Below, in pieces: positions 10,669 to 21,121 of a stretch of DNA of 64,000 nucleotides. Numbering within the stretch: position 1 is the first letter of the stretch; each line of letters starts with the position of its first letter. The DNA comes from Gentiana macrophylla. Taxonomy: Eukaryota; Streptophyta; Magnoliopsida; Gentianales; Gentianaceae. The DNA is taken from assembly GCA_026214975.1 (NCBI GenBank), contig JAOBSW010001134.1, positions 248,001 through 312,000 on the forward strand, written 5' to 3'. Below the pieces are notes generated by a model. The model was given only the letters and a program-made list of their open reading frames with translations. It was not told where the DNA came from and did not search any database. A program made the position numbers and the translations under genes.

Positions 10669-11312
10669 GAGTTTCGTCCTCGAAACTCGAACATACCTGG
10701 TAAATCCAGAAACTCCGGAAATTCGTTGATCATATCACCCTCAACTTCCCAAGTTGCTTCCTCAGGTGTATGGTTGCTCCACTGAACAAGAACCAACGGA
10801 ACCATCTTTCTCTTAATCATCTTTTCCTTCCTGTTCAGAATCTTAATCGGCTTTTCGTCATAAGCGAGGTTGTCCTGAAGTATTTCTGGATCCACTGTAG
10901 ACTCAACCTCTGTCTTCGTCAAACACTTCTTCAACATTGAAACATGGAAGACGTTGTGAACTCTGGACATAGACTCGGGCAACTGGAGTCTATAGGCTAA
11001 AGGTCCAATCCTCTCCAGAATTTCAAAAGGTCCAACATACCTCGGGCTCAACTTTCCTTTCTGGCCAAAACGCTTTACTCCTCTCATTGGTGATGCCTTC
11101 AAGTAAACACGGTCACCAACCTCAAACTCAAGCGGTCTCCGTCTGACATCTGCCCAACTTTTCTGCCTATCTTGAGCTATCTGCAGATTTTTCTTCACTA
11201 ACTGAACCCTCTCTTTGGCTTGCTCAACTAACTCTCGCCCAAGATGGTGTTTCTCCCCAACATCGCCCCAAAACAAAGGCGCCCCTGCATCTTCTACCAT
11301 ACAAAGCTTCAA
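10662..11312 (-). CDS. pol: integrase C-terminal region with chromodomain-like end (RLG-Z)
   Basis: This is a 216-codon frame. It contains the LEFEVGDRVYLKASPMRGV segment and GPFEILERIGPLAYRLQLP, the SH3-like GPY/F module of gypsy integrases. It then runs through SRVHNVFHVSMLKK into a tail with VLVQWSNHTPEEATWEVE, which resembles a chromodomain as found in plant chromoviruses of the Tekay/Del type. Such tails bind modified histones and steer integration. The frame overlaps the preceding integrase piece by a frameshift near 11280, so it is the end of one original polyprotein rather than a separate gene. Confidence 0.88.
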   Translation of the reverse strand: MKLCMVEDAGAPLFWGDVGEKHHLGRELVEQAKERVQLVKKNLQIAQDRQKSWADVRRRPLEFEVGDRVYLKASPMRGVKRFGQKGKLSPRYVGPFEILERIGPLAYRLQLPESMSRVHNVFHVSMLKKCLTKTEVESTVDPEILQDNLAYDEKPIKILNRKEKMIKRKMVPLVLVQWSNHTPEEATWEVEGDMINEFPEFLDLPGMFEFRGRNSS

Positions 11313-12086
11313 ACGGTGGCATGCCTATGCTCGCGTGATAACTGTTGTTGTAAGCAAACTCTGCAACTGGTAGATAATCTACCCAAGATCCTCCTACCTC
11401 CAAGACACATGCTCTAAGCATATCCTCAAGTGTCTGGATAGTCCTCTCAGGATCGACCATCTGCGAGGATGGAACGCCATTGTACTCAAATCCAACGGGT
11501 ACCAAAAGCCTCTGTAAGCTCGCCAAAACCGACTGACGAACCTCGAATCCCGATCAGAAACAATGGAGACTGGAACTCCATGAAGCTTCACTATATTGTC
11601 CATATATAGTTCCGTCATCCTTGCCAAGGGCATATTCATCTTGAAAGGCAAGAAATGAGCCGACTTGGTTAATCTATCAACGATCACCCAAATAGAATCA
11701 TGTCCACCCTTCGTCTTAGGTAAACCTGAAATAAAGTCCATGGTGATCTTTTCCCATTTCCATTCTGGGATATCTAATGACTTAAGCATCCCGCCTGGCT
11801 TCCTATGTTCAGCTTTCACTCTCGATGAGACGTCACACTCGTAAACAAACTTAGCAATCTCTAGCTTCATTGAGGGCCACCAAAATCTCTCTTTCAAATC
11901 CCTGTACATTTTGGTAGAGCCCGGATGCACTGCAAAAGCGATCTTGTGTGCCTCTTCCATAACTCTCCGTCTCAAATCTCCAACATTAGGCACACAGAGA
12001 CGATCCTGATACCACAGATTTCCACTCTGATCCAACACATAGCCAACTGTAGGCTTCTCTCTTGCAACCCTCTTCAAATCAACCAA
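11224..12086 (-). pseudogene. pol: integrase zinc-binding and catalytic domains, frameshifted (RLG-Z)
   Basis: Frames 12086-11394 and 11526-11224 together encode the integrase. The zinc-binding part has the two histidines in VMEEAHKIAFAVHPGSTKMY and a YECDVSSRVKAEH segment where the second cysteine of the CxxC pair is lost. The catalytic core has KITMDFISGLPKTKGGHD (first Asp), IVSDRDSRFVSRFW (second Asp) and, in the next frame, PERTIQTLEDMLRAC (Glu). All three acidic residues are therefore present. The frameshift at about 11450-11500 sits where the related W element has a CAG/CTG-rich codon run, so it may be a base-calling error. Confidence 0.88.
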
Positions 12087-12123
12087 AACTGCATCTTCGT
12101 CTTGCTTTGCTCGATCTCATCCA

Positions 12124-13116
12124 TCAACTCGATCTAGCCAACAACGGTCTTCGCAAACCGATGGTCCTCAATCGATCAAATCTGCTAAACTGCAGGTCAT
12201 CAACCCTTGCCGTGATAGCCTCAACACTGGGCTCTAGAACCACTGGTTTCCTGCTCAAGGCATCTGCTACTACATTTGCCTTTCCCGGATGGTACTGAAT
12301 GTCCAAGTCATAATCCTTCACGAACTCTAGCCATCTCCGCTGCCTCATATTCAAACTCTCCTGGGTGAAGAAATACCTTAAACTCTTGTGGTCGGTGAAG
12401 ATTCTAGCCTTGACTCCATACAGATAGTGCCTCCAAATTTTCAATGCGAAAACCACTGCTGCCAACTCTAAGTCATGTGTGGGATAGTTCTTCTCATGTA
12501 CTTTCAATTGCCTAGATGCATAGGCAATGACCTTTCCTCCCTGCATCAACACACAACCTAGACCCTGCCCTGAAGCGTCGGTGTAGACATCATAATCATC
12601 GAACACCTCGGGTACTGCCAATACTGGTGCTGTAGTTAACCTGTCCTTTAACAACTCAAATGCTAACTCACACTCGGGTGTCCAATCAAACTTGGTGTTC
12701 TTCTGTGTAAGTCTGGTGAGTGGAGTAGCTATCCTTGCGAAATTCTTCACGAACTTTCTGTAGTAACCAGCCAAACCCAGAAAGCTCCTGACCTCTGAAA
12801 CTGTAGTCGGTGTAGGCCAACTCTTAACTGCCTCAATCTTGGCTGGATCAACCTGAATGCCATCACCTGAAATGACATGACCCAAGAAGCTCACTTGATC
12901 CAACCAAAAGGCACACTTGGAAAACTTTGCATACAATCGCTCCTTCTTCAACGTTTCCAAAACAATCCGTAGATGTTCCTCATGCTCCGCCTCATCCACA
13001 GAGTATACCAAAATATCATCAATGAAGACAATCACAAACTTATCTAGGTAAGGCATGAAGACCATTTGCATCAAATCCATAAATGCAGATGGAGCATTAG
13101 TGAGTCCAAAAGGCAT
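12124..13116 (-). CDS. pol: reverse transcriptase C-terminal half plus RNase H (RLG-Z)
   Basis: This uninterrupted 330-codon frame begins at [17 protein letters not shown]. The RT active site reads [12 protein letters not shown], with both aspartates present. The thumb region has [16 protein letters not shown] and [19 protein letters not shown]. RNase H follows with its acidic residues in [42 protein letters not shown] and VVADALSRK. This is the longest intact pol segment in the window. The first methionine is internal to the polyprotein; the RT N-terminus continues upstream in other frames. Confidence 0.95.
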   Translation of the reverse strand: MPFGLTNAPSAFMDLMQMVFMPYLDKFVIVFIDDILVYSVDEAEHEEHLRIVLETLKKERLYAKFSKCAFWLDQVSFLGHVISGDGIQVDPAKIEAVKSWPTPTTVSEVRSFLGLAGYYRKFVKNFARIATPLTRLTQKNTKFDWTPECELAFELLKDRLTTAPVLAVPEVFDDYDVYTDASGQGLGCVLMQGGKVIAYASRQLKVHEKNYPTHDLELAAVVFALKIWRHYLYGVKARIFTDHKSLRYFFTQESLNMRQRRWLEFVKDYDLDIQYHPGKANVVADALSRKPVVLEPSVEAITARVDDLQFSRFDRLRTIGLRRPLLARSS

Positions 13117-13782
13117 AACAAGGAACTCATAATGTCCATATCTAGTAATGAATGTCGTCTTGAATATCTCGCCACTTTAACTTTTAATCGATGGTAGCCG
13201 ACCGCAAATCAATCTTTGAAAACACTTTCCGACCTCGCAAATCGATTTGAGCAGATCATCTATCCTCGGTAGTGGGTACTTATTCTTGATAGTCGATTGT
13301 TCAAAGCCCCGTAGTCAATACACATCCATCATGCCGCCATCCTTCTTCTTCACAAACAAAGCGGTGCTCCCAGGTGAAGTACTAGGGTGAATGATGTTCC
13401 TTTCTAACATCTCCTTGAGTTGAGCCTTCAACTCCTTCAATTCAGCCGGTGCCATCTCGTATGGTGCCTTGGCAACTGGTGCCGCCACGGGACTAGTTGT
13501 ATCTCAAACTCAATGGCCCCTGCCTGCTGGCATGTTCCCTGGCAACTCATCCGGAAAAACCTCTGGATAATCTCGACCACTCTAGTATCTTCCAACTTAG
13601 GCTTTGCTTGTTCCACATCCATCTGCAGACAACAAGTAGCCCTCACATCCTTTCGACATGCCCCGATGGCCTTGACATTTGAAATGATAGGATGTCTCTT
13701 CTTGCTTGGCCTGTAAACGCGTTCCTCGATAAGTCTTATCTCGCTTTCCCGGGACTCAAAGTAACTCTCTTGGCCCTACAAT
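13117..13782 (-). pseudogene. pol: reverse transcriptase N-terminal region, frame-broken (RLG-Z)
   Basis: Short minus-strand frames show the linker and RT fingers/palm. These include the segment equivalent to the W-element [14 protein letters not shown] linker (13646-13520), the stretch corresponding to [16 protein letters not shown] (about 13365-13305) and part of [10 protein letters not shown] (about 13230-13190). At least four frame breaks occur within 650 bp, many beside CCG or CAG/CTG, an unusual density compared with the intact frame just downstream. True decay or sequence error cannot be separated from one sequence. Confidence 0.75.
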
Positions 13783-14082
13783 CTAAGTGAACATAATTCT
13801 TGGATAGCCGCCTATCCCAAGAATCGCATCAAAGTCCGAGAAATCCATAACCGTGAAGTCACTCTTACACCGATAAGGTCCAACTCGAACATCCACTTGT
13901 GGTATCATCTTAACCACCTTATTTACCTTGCCTAGGGGTGTAACAATCTCCATAGTATCTCTCAAATGCTCCATAGGTAAGTCTAGTTTCTTAGCAATCC
14001 TAGAGGACACAAAGGTGGTTGAAGCTCTCAGATCAAATAAGGCCACGACTACTAGATTGCCTACTCTTATCATACCTATCAT
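13783..14082 (-). pseudogene. pol: aspartic protease (RLG-Z)
   Basis: A 99-codon frame encodes a retropepsin-like domain: VALFDLRASTTFVSSRIAKK, then FTVMDFSDFDAILGIGG. The active site should be D-[ST]-G; here it reads D-L-R. The related W element has ALFDTGASNTFVS at this point. The altered bases form CTG where TCGG would be expected, the same type of change seen between LTR copies. The protease cleaves the gag-pol polyprotein. Confidence 0.82.
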
Positions 14083-15576
14083 GCATTTGTCCAGTTAACT
14101 AAAATTACAACATGTTCCAAGCATGCTATAAATAACTCAAAAGAACAAAATCAAACATAAAAAGGTACCGAGATCACATCATCCTCTCGCTCAAACTCTC
14201 TCGGCATCCATAGCAAACATCTCGCACTTGCTTACTTGGTCCCGCTCGCTAGGTCGACTGACTGCTGAGCACCGGCTACCCCGTGGACAATTCTGGAGTA
14301 ATGACCACCGCCGCCACAAAAGAAACAACCTGAGGTAGCCGGTGGCCTAGCTGCCGGTGGAGCGCCAACTGGTGGTCTAGCTGCCGGTGGCCTGACTGCT
14401 GATGGGGCACCAACCGGTGGTCTAACTGCTGTCTGTGTGGGAAACCTCTCGAATCGCCGCCGGAGCCCCCCTCGCCATCGCTTCGATCGGTCCCGAAGCT
14501 GCGTTTCGACCCATCAGTAACTTTCTTTCTAAAGGTCTCGACCTAAAGCTTTATTCAGCAGCTTCGCGCCATGTTCCGCTGTAAAGCCTAGCATGCCTGC
14601 CTGAATCTCATGCGCCAAACCGTCCTTGTAACGGGCCATTTTTCGGTCCTTCCACTGCCTCCAACCCCGGATAAAATCTCCTAACTCATTGAACCGATTT
14701 GTATCTTTGGGACACCGTCATTTGATCACCTTTGTGAAGTTTCGTAAATCGGCTAGCCTTTTCCGCTTGTACCGTTCTTTGGAAAGTACTCGTTGTAGAA
14801 CATGGCTTTAAAAGCCGCCCAATCTGATTACCTTACGCTGCTACTCTGAACCGCATCTATCCAAGCCTCGGCCGAGCCTAAAAGAAAACCGACCGCTTAA
14901 TCGGGCCATCTCTGTCTCAGAACGCCTATATTCCGCAAGATTTCTCAAAACTTCGATCCATTCTCGGCCTTGGTATGTTCCACATTCCCATAAAAATCTT
15001 GCATACGGTTTCTCCTCACCTAGTGTGCCAATCACTGGTGGTGCTTGACTCAACAACCGGCCTAAGCGGTGGGTAAACCGGAGGGTAACCATAAGGTATC
15101 TCTTTGCTTCTGCTTTGAACCGGTGGCCTGAAAGGTCGATAGACCGGGAATAACCAAGGGTACTGCGGCGTCTGGCCGATAGTAGTACGGAGCCTCGATG
15201 CTCGGCTGATAAGAAGGATACACTGGTGCCGCGGAGGATACTGGCGGAGGGTACCGTGGTCTGAAAACCATCTTGAGGATAGCTCTTTGTAGTGCTCGTG
15301 GTCACTGGTGGTGGGTAAACAACCGTCCTCTCGAAATCGCTTTGCCCGACGACCGTTGATATGAAGAGGGCCAAAGTGACGTTGCATGGTTAACCACAGG
15401 TGGAGGAGGTGGTGGTGGAGTCGATGTTGATCCTGCTCCGGCTCAGGTGAAGGTGTAGCTGTGCGAGGTGGCGGTGACAGACTGCGACGACCCCTAGAGG
15501 TTTCACCCCTCTCAGATGTCTGATTACCAAGAGCCAAAGTCCTCGATCTTGTGTTTCTACTCATCCTGACAACCAA
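14083..15576 (-). pseudogene. gag: gag region, frame-broken (RLG-Z)
   Basis: The start is placed at 15576 or at the following MSRNTRSR. The first part is rich in Pro, Ser and Arg (SPPPRTATPSPEPEQ). The middle part (about 15000-14640) corresponds to the gag helical domain seen intact in RLG-W but is scattered over frames. A zinc knuckle is visible near 14335-14290 as CFFCGGGGHYSR, with the final cysteine lost. Gag forms the particle and binds RNA. The region is unusually rich in CCG/CGG and in frame breaks. Confidence 0.7.
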
Positions 15577-15649
15577 GAGAACCAGAGTGTTACTAAAGAT
15601 CTAAAGATAGGATTGAGTTAAACTCAAAGAATAGAAGCCTAAGGAACAC

Positions 15650-15666
15650 GTATCTCGATACCAATC
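15650..15666 (-). promoter_or_regulatory. primer binding site of RLG-Z (altered)
   Basis: The minus strand reads TGATTGGTATCGAGATAC just inside the 5' LTR. The expected tRNA-Met complement is TGGTATCAGAGA; here CAGAGA reads CGAGA, another change at a CAG site. Confidence 0.7.
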
Positions 15667-17608
15667 AGTAACGCCCGTCCCGGATACCGAGCCCTTATCC
15701 GAAATACGATGACGTTCGCACATATATAAATAAAATTTAATTCATTTATATATGTAAGCCTACAATCAATACAATCAAAGCGCGGAATTTAATGCTCGGG
15801 TAATGAATATCCATAAAGATACTAGAATACTAAAAGGTACTAAAAGTCGAAAGTGTATCAAAACAATACAATCAAATCCCGAAAGTCCAAACGAAATACT
15901 ATGAAATAAGAAATAAAGATGATCACACGTCATCCCAAAGTACTATGAACAAAGTATATATAAAAAAAATGCAACATCGCCAATGTAAACAAAAGTGCAA
16001 AATGAAATATCAAGCTCAGAGATCCTCCTCAGGGACATACTCCTCGAAATACTCGTACTCCTGTTCGCCTTCTCACCCCCAAGCACATATAACCAAAAAC
16101 ATGCACAAGGGGTAAGTATATAATACTCAGTAAAGAAGAGAAGTACGTTTAAGCTTAGAATATAAGGTTTATTATTATTAGAGTTCTATCAAAAGGCAAG
16201 ACAGACTCGATTCTACGCATAAAGGTTACATCTCCCAATATGCCTAAACTGTAGCTACTTAGCTTATCTTTGTTACAACATGCTATCAAGGCGGAATGTG
16301 ACATATTGAAATCTTCAGATACAATAACCACGGAACGTATTGAAATCTTCAGGATACAATAACGGTTTCGATAGTGTGAACGTGACGGCGATGCCTATAG
16401 GCTCTGCAGGCCGATATGACACTCACTTTGATTGTCTGCTCACACATCACGCTATAGATCTTCAGATCTACCCATGACCACATGGTGTTTAATCTTTTAT
16501 CTAGCAAGTTGTGTAGTATTAGGTGATTAACTAGCCCTCCTAGTTCATTTAGATAACACTCCCTTACCGACACCACTCATCATGATCAAGAGGCCAATTC
16601 TAGCTCAAGTAAAGTTTAAAGGTATTATAATAAAATAATAATACGTTTACAAAGAGTTAAGGTCGATTAAACAACCCTAAACGATAGTCGAAAGCCAATT
16701 TAAACAAGCTGGGAGACCAGCTCCAGGTGGACGCCCGTCTGAAGGACCAGACGCCCGTCTGAAGGCTCTGGACGCTCGTCCAAAAAAGTGGATGCCCGTC
16801 CAGACATCCCCTTTCAATCCTGTATCAAAAACTGCACCTCAGACGCCCGTCCGAGGTTTCCAGACGCTCGTCCAAGGTTGGACGCCCGTCCAGAAAACCG
16901 GACGCTCGTCCGACCTGGGAATTTCCAGAAAACGGAAACGCGATCCTACATCGTTTTCCTTCGATTTTCAATTAAAAACCCAATCTTTCTCAACCTAATC
17001 GTGTCGAAATAATCTACCATCCATACCAAAACCTCAACCCTCTCATAGACATCAATTTAACGTAATTTAAGTCCCCAAAACAACAAGAAATCAACACAAA
17101 TACCACATATTTCAAAACTGAAACGTAAGGGTTTCTCCTTACCTGATGCAGCCCAGAAACTGATCCGAAATTCAGCAAAAATCTGCAGCTTTGGTAACCA
17201 AACTGATATCAAAACGATCCTTGTTATTCCACAATTCTCCTGCTTCAAACGGAACTACAAACGGTGAAGTATCGAACCGGGAATTAGCAAAAGTCTTCTT
17301 CTTCTCTACCCTTGCTCTCAACAGGCGCCTCTCCTCTTTTTTTTTTAACGTACCAAGCAAAAACTGAAACTCCCTTTTGATTAATGGGAGGTTATTTCCA
17401 AATAATAACCTCCCCACTAATTAATCTTGTGGTTAACACCCTAATATTCCATAAAAAATACCAATCAGCCCCAAATCTACATATATATACATACTCGCAT
17501 TATATATATATACATAAATAAAATACTTAAATTCCATAAAGAATAAATATAATATTTCGTTCTCGCAAATTGACACGTCTGCCCTTTCCCGAGAATCGGA
17601 ATATTACA
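15667..17608 (-). repeat. 5' LTR of RLG-Z (right copy) with palindrome array
   Basis: It matches 8713-10650. Its inner end reads AGTAACG on the plus strand instead of TGTAACG. The eight palindromes start at 16728, 16748, 16769, 16789, 16840, 16861, 16879 and 16899 (steps 20, 21, 20, 51, 21, 18, 20). Perfect dyads here are CAGACG-CC-CGTCTG, TGGACG-CT-CGTCCA, TGGACG-CC-CGTCCA and CGGACG-CT-CGTCCG. Confidence 0.93.
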
Positions 17609-17613
17609 GAATA

Positions 17614-17869
17614 GATCAAAGATCTGTATGTACATAGTGGAGCGGTTAATTACAGACGTGAGACGTGGTGATAATACATAACTACCCACTAACTCCGCTT
17701 AAAAATATAACCGCCTGAACTACGGTTGGACTTGATTCCAAATATATATATTTGGATACGTAGGCAGCTTGATCTAAGTTGAGTCCATAAAAAAAACTAC
17801 TCTCTGTTTTCATCCTAGAACAAGAAGGCCCATACAGTTCTCCGGTACATTTCATACCGGGTTTGATCA
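17614..17869 (+). repeat. 3' LTR of RLG-Y, second part
   Basis: It continues the LTR broken at 8712 and matches 8105-8358, ending GTTTGATCA. It is followed by the target copy ACGTG and the rest of the RLG-X 5' LTR. Confidence 0.9.
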
Positions 17870-19639
17870 ACGTGCGTTTTTATGGATTAGAAAGGTTGCC
17901 TAATCGTAGTAATGGTTAAATATCGTAGGTGAATCATAGAAAGATTTGTGTTGAGGATTTCAAGCTTTTTACAAACCTTTTATTTCGTTTTTGCACGCAA
18001 AAGATCAAAGATAAGGGGGTGTTCTTAAACAGATAAATGGTGTTAACCGTATTTAATTATGATAGTGTTGTTTTATATATTACGGTTGTTCTTGGACGTT
18101 CTGTTTATGGTATATATTATATATTTTTATAACGTGTGTGTATATGTTCTTGTTCTGGGCCGTAGCTTTAGTAAGCTGTGGTCAAAAGAAAAAAAGAAAA
18201 GAAATATGCAGGTGATGCGCAAGCTCCAGGAAAAAGAAGAATATGTAAATGAATTAAATTATAATTGGCTATGCATGTGATGTGTTATATCAAAGGGATA
18301 AATGAATAAATGAAACAGAGTAAAAAAAAAAGTTGCAGCAGCTTACAAAAAAAAAAGAGTGGATTATAAATATGGTTGATTTAATAGATACTACGTACGG
18401 TAAGTAACTTTATTTGATTTATACACTACTAAGGTATGGACAACAAAGTACTGTATACGTTTGATGAATATAGTAAAAGTGTGGTGTGTATAACGGTAAA
18501 AGTGTATTATCTTAATTTTGTGCTTTTAAGTGTATTCCCTAATACGATGTGGCTTGTATGTTTTTTTGGAACATTATATGTTAACTAGCAATGTCTAACA
18601 TCGACTTCTGGTAGCTTTGGTATCAAATCACACCACAACTGAGACTCTCTACGGGGAGAAGGTGAGAGCACCGGAAGGCTTTGTTTAGGCCTTGTGGGAC
18701 ATTGACTTCGTAGTCAATGATTCTTTTACAACATGCTAGATAGTGTAACTAGATGTCTAGGACTAGATGTCCATAGGAAGCCTTTTATGTGAATGAATCA
18801 GGTGGTTAAAACTTAACTCGTAAGTACATATGTGGTTGTTTAAATACTAAAATGTCAATATCATTGGTGAGGCACATTTTTTACATCGAAGCAGGGGACC
18901 CTTACCGCTCCTACGGGACTACCTGTAACTCCCACATGGATCATGAGTCCGTGCCCCCACGAGTGGTGCCGCCCATGTTGTGGTGCATATCTCACTATGC
19001 GTTGTGTCCTTTGATATTGATGTAACAAACTTACTTGTGCAAGGATGTACTATGTGATCTAGTAGAGGGAGAGTGTGATCTCAATTACAACCTATGTGGT
19101 AGTGTTTGTAGACTTTATCTTGGTGTGTCTTATATAAATATATTGTGTAACAATTTCTTTTACCCCTTACTAAGTACGTAAGTACTTACTCCTCTTCTCT
19201 CTTTTGTTCCCACCCCGAGAAGGTGGTTGGTAGGATGATGATGATTTTGGTTATGACGATGGAGTTGATAGAGTTGACGCTTGAGCTCTAAAGTTACGAT
19301 GACTTGGACATTTATCTTTCGCACTTTTAGTCATTCAGTTTTGAGACATAGACTTAGTACCGTTTCCGTTTCATTTGGGATGTAATGAGCCAAACAACAT
19401 TTATTTCGTTGTTTAGTCGTTTCAGTTTTCTTAAATGTAGTTTTTGGGACTCGGTGATCCTTTTGATTGTCGTTTGACTTTATTTTCCGAGTAAGCTTTT
19501 AGATTTAATTTATTCCGCTTTTACTCTGATTGATTGTGAGAGGCTTATGTATATATTAATTTTGATTTATTAAAAGTTAATATATGCATGTGGGGCGTTT
19601 GTGACGGATAAGTACTCGGTATCCGGAACGGGCGTCACA
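17870..19639 (+). repeat. 5' LTR of RLG-X, second part
   Basis: It resumes at ACGTGCG and aligns with 41377-43129, ending CGGGCGTCACA directly before the primer site. A spliceosomal or promoter signal cannot be assigned with confidence. The last about 40 bp resemble the LTR ends of RLG-W and RLG-Z. Confidence 0.9.
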
Positions 19640-19640
19640 G

Positions 19641-19653
19641 TTGGTATCAGAGA
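19641..19653 (+). promoter_or_regulatory. primer binding site of RLG-X
   Basis: TTGGTATCAGAGA lies one base after the LTR. It is complementary to initiator tRNA-Met. Confidence 0.88.
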
Positions 19654-20405
19654 GAAAGTTCCTATCTTACGTCTAAGTTCGTAGCTTAAGTTGGATTTTA
19701 TAAGTCTCTTTAGCAGCTTAGCTGACCCTTTCTTCTTGATAGATAGCTAAGAAAACTACAAGGAGCATTAGTAAGTTAGTCTGTTAAGCAATCAATCCTT
19801 ACGGATGAAGTCTTTAAACCAAACCATGTCACCTGGAATTAATTGAAACCCCTCTAAGTAAGCTTAGGGATCGGAGTCGATCTTATGCCTACACATTTAA
19901 GTTGAGGTCCTCTTGGTTGATTTCTCTTTACATTCCCTATTGTGACCTCTCCACTTTCTCTTACACCTCAATGTCGAAGCCAACACTTTGGCTCGACCTA
20001 TTCTTGTAGAGAATGAGTTCCGACTCAACTCTACATTTCCTTCACTCCCACTTTGCACTATTGCTTGGTTTGTGTTTATCAAAAATTCTTTTGACCTTGC
20101 TTTGCTCGGGATGAGTTCCACACGAACCCAGTGTATAACCCCCACCTTTTCCAAGTGCTTCCTATTCGTTTCAATTACCAATGTTGAAAGTTTCTTGCTT
20201 GACACATGCTTTTCATCATCCTTGTGATTAACCTTGTGAATAATTTACGTCCCGTGTTTTCCTTTCACGTAAAACAGTTTCCCTTGCTCCAAAAATTCTG
20301 AAAATTTTCATCAAGTTAAAACATTGACTTTTCTACAATTTCTATATTTACATAAACTCGATAATCATTGTGGATGGTCGAGAAAATCCATGTTGATGCC
20401 GGACA
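19654..20405 (+). other. RLG-X leader, no recognisable gene
   Basis: There is no open frame longer than about 100 codons, and the longest ones (19897-20205 minus, 19988-20227 plus) have no family resemblance. Gag would be expected here in an intact element, so it has been lost or has decayed beyond recognition. Confidence 0.6.
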
Positions 20406-20944
20406 CTCTGTCCAGAAAATCTGCAGCATCATTTTCACTTCCTCATCTGTTTTGAACAGGTTAAATGCATTCAAATGACCTGAATTTTTGATAAGTTATA
20501 GACAACACTTTTATATATACTTTACTTTTGGTATTAAGTTCAAATTCCTGTTAATTTGATCAGAATCTGCAATTCAAATCAGTGTTTACTAATCTGTAAA
20601 TTCTGACAGCTTGTGCATTTGGCAAAAATAATTGTTTTTGACAGACTTCTTCTCATCCAAAAATTCTAATCTTTTGCTGTCACCTGGGATACCCCAGTAT
20701 CTAAATCTCTCCTCTTTTGATCATGCACAAAATCCTTTTGGTTTGAGATGCATTAGTCGATAATATCAGATCTGGCGTAAAATATCATACACTACAGCCT
20801 AAAGGGAATTCCTACCTCTTTGACTTAAGGCTAGGACTAAGAGAGTAATAAGTTATGATTGTTATGTTCTAGAAGTTTCCTTGAAGTCAATCTTCTTCTG
20901 GGTTAAGTCCTTTAGTAGGATGGTTGTAAAGCTAACGTTATGGC
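20406..20944. repeat. direct repeat of about 540 bp flanking RLG-W, left copy
   Basis: This X-internal segment, from CTCTGTCCAG to GTTATGGC, is repeated at 37076-37614 on the other side of RLG-W with roughly 5 percent differences. In X without W the segment would occur once. It is far larger than a normal target duplication. Confidence 0.88.
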
Positions 20945-21059
20945 TAATATTCCGATTTTCGGGAAATGGCAGACGTGTCATTCACACGTAAAACGAAATA
21001 TTGGGTTGATTCCTTTTATTCGGAGTTTAATTATTTTTGATAATTATATATGTATTTTC

Positions 21060-21121
<62 letters not shown>

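Larger units (their letters stand above)
8713..17608 (-). mobile_element. RLG-Z, chromovirus-like Ty3/gypsy retrotransposon
   Basis: This is an 8.9-kb element with target duplication GAATA on both sides and LTRs of 1938 and 1942 bp. On the minus strand the order is 5' LTR (17608-15667), primer site, gag, protease, RT, RNase H, integrase, a C-terminal chromodomain-like segment, purine tract and 3' LTR (10650-8713). The domain order with integrase after RNase H is that of Ty3/gypsy. It is the innermost insertion of its nest and carries the best preserved pol gene in the window, so it is probably the youngest there. Remaining frame breaks may partly be sequence errors at CHG sites. Confidence 0.95.
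7822..17869 (+). mobile_element. RLG-Y, miniature (TRIM-like) LTR element, split by RLG-Z
   Basis: It is flanked by the target duplication ACGTG (7817-7821 and 17870-17874). Without RLG-Z it is only about 1.15 kb: two LTRs of about 536 bp (7822-8358; 8434-8712 plus 17614-17869) around a 75-bp interior. The LTR ends are TGATTGAGG and GTTTGATCA. The interior contains little more than a primer site and a purine tract, so Y cannot code for anything and must have moved with proteins supplied by another element. Its purine tract resembles that of the Tat-like element at 62052, which points to a possible helper lineage. Confidence 0.9.

Noticed and set aside
19897..20227. Overlapping opposite-strand frames in the RLG-X leader as a gene.
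   Set aside because: No domain, no codon bias that I can see, and overlapping frames on both strands suggest chance.
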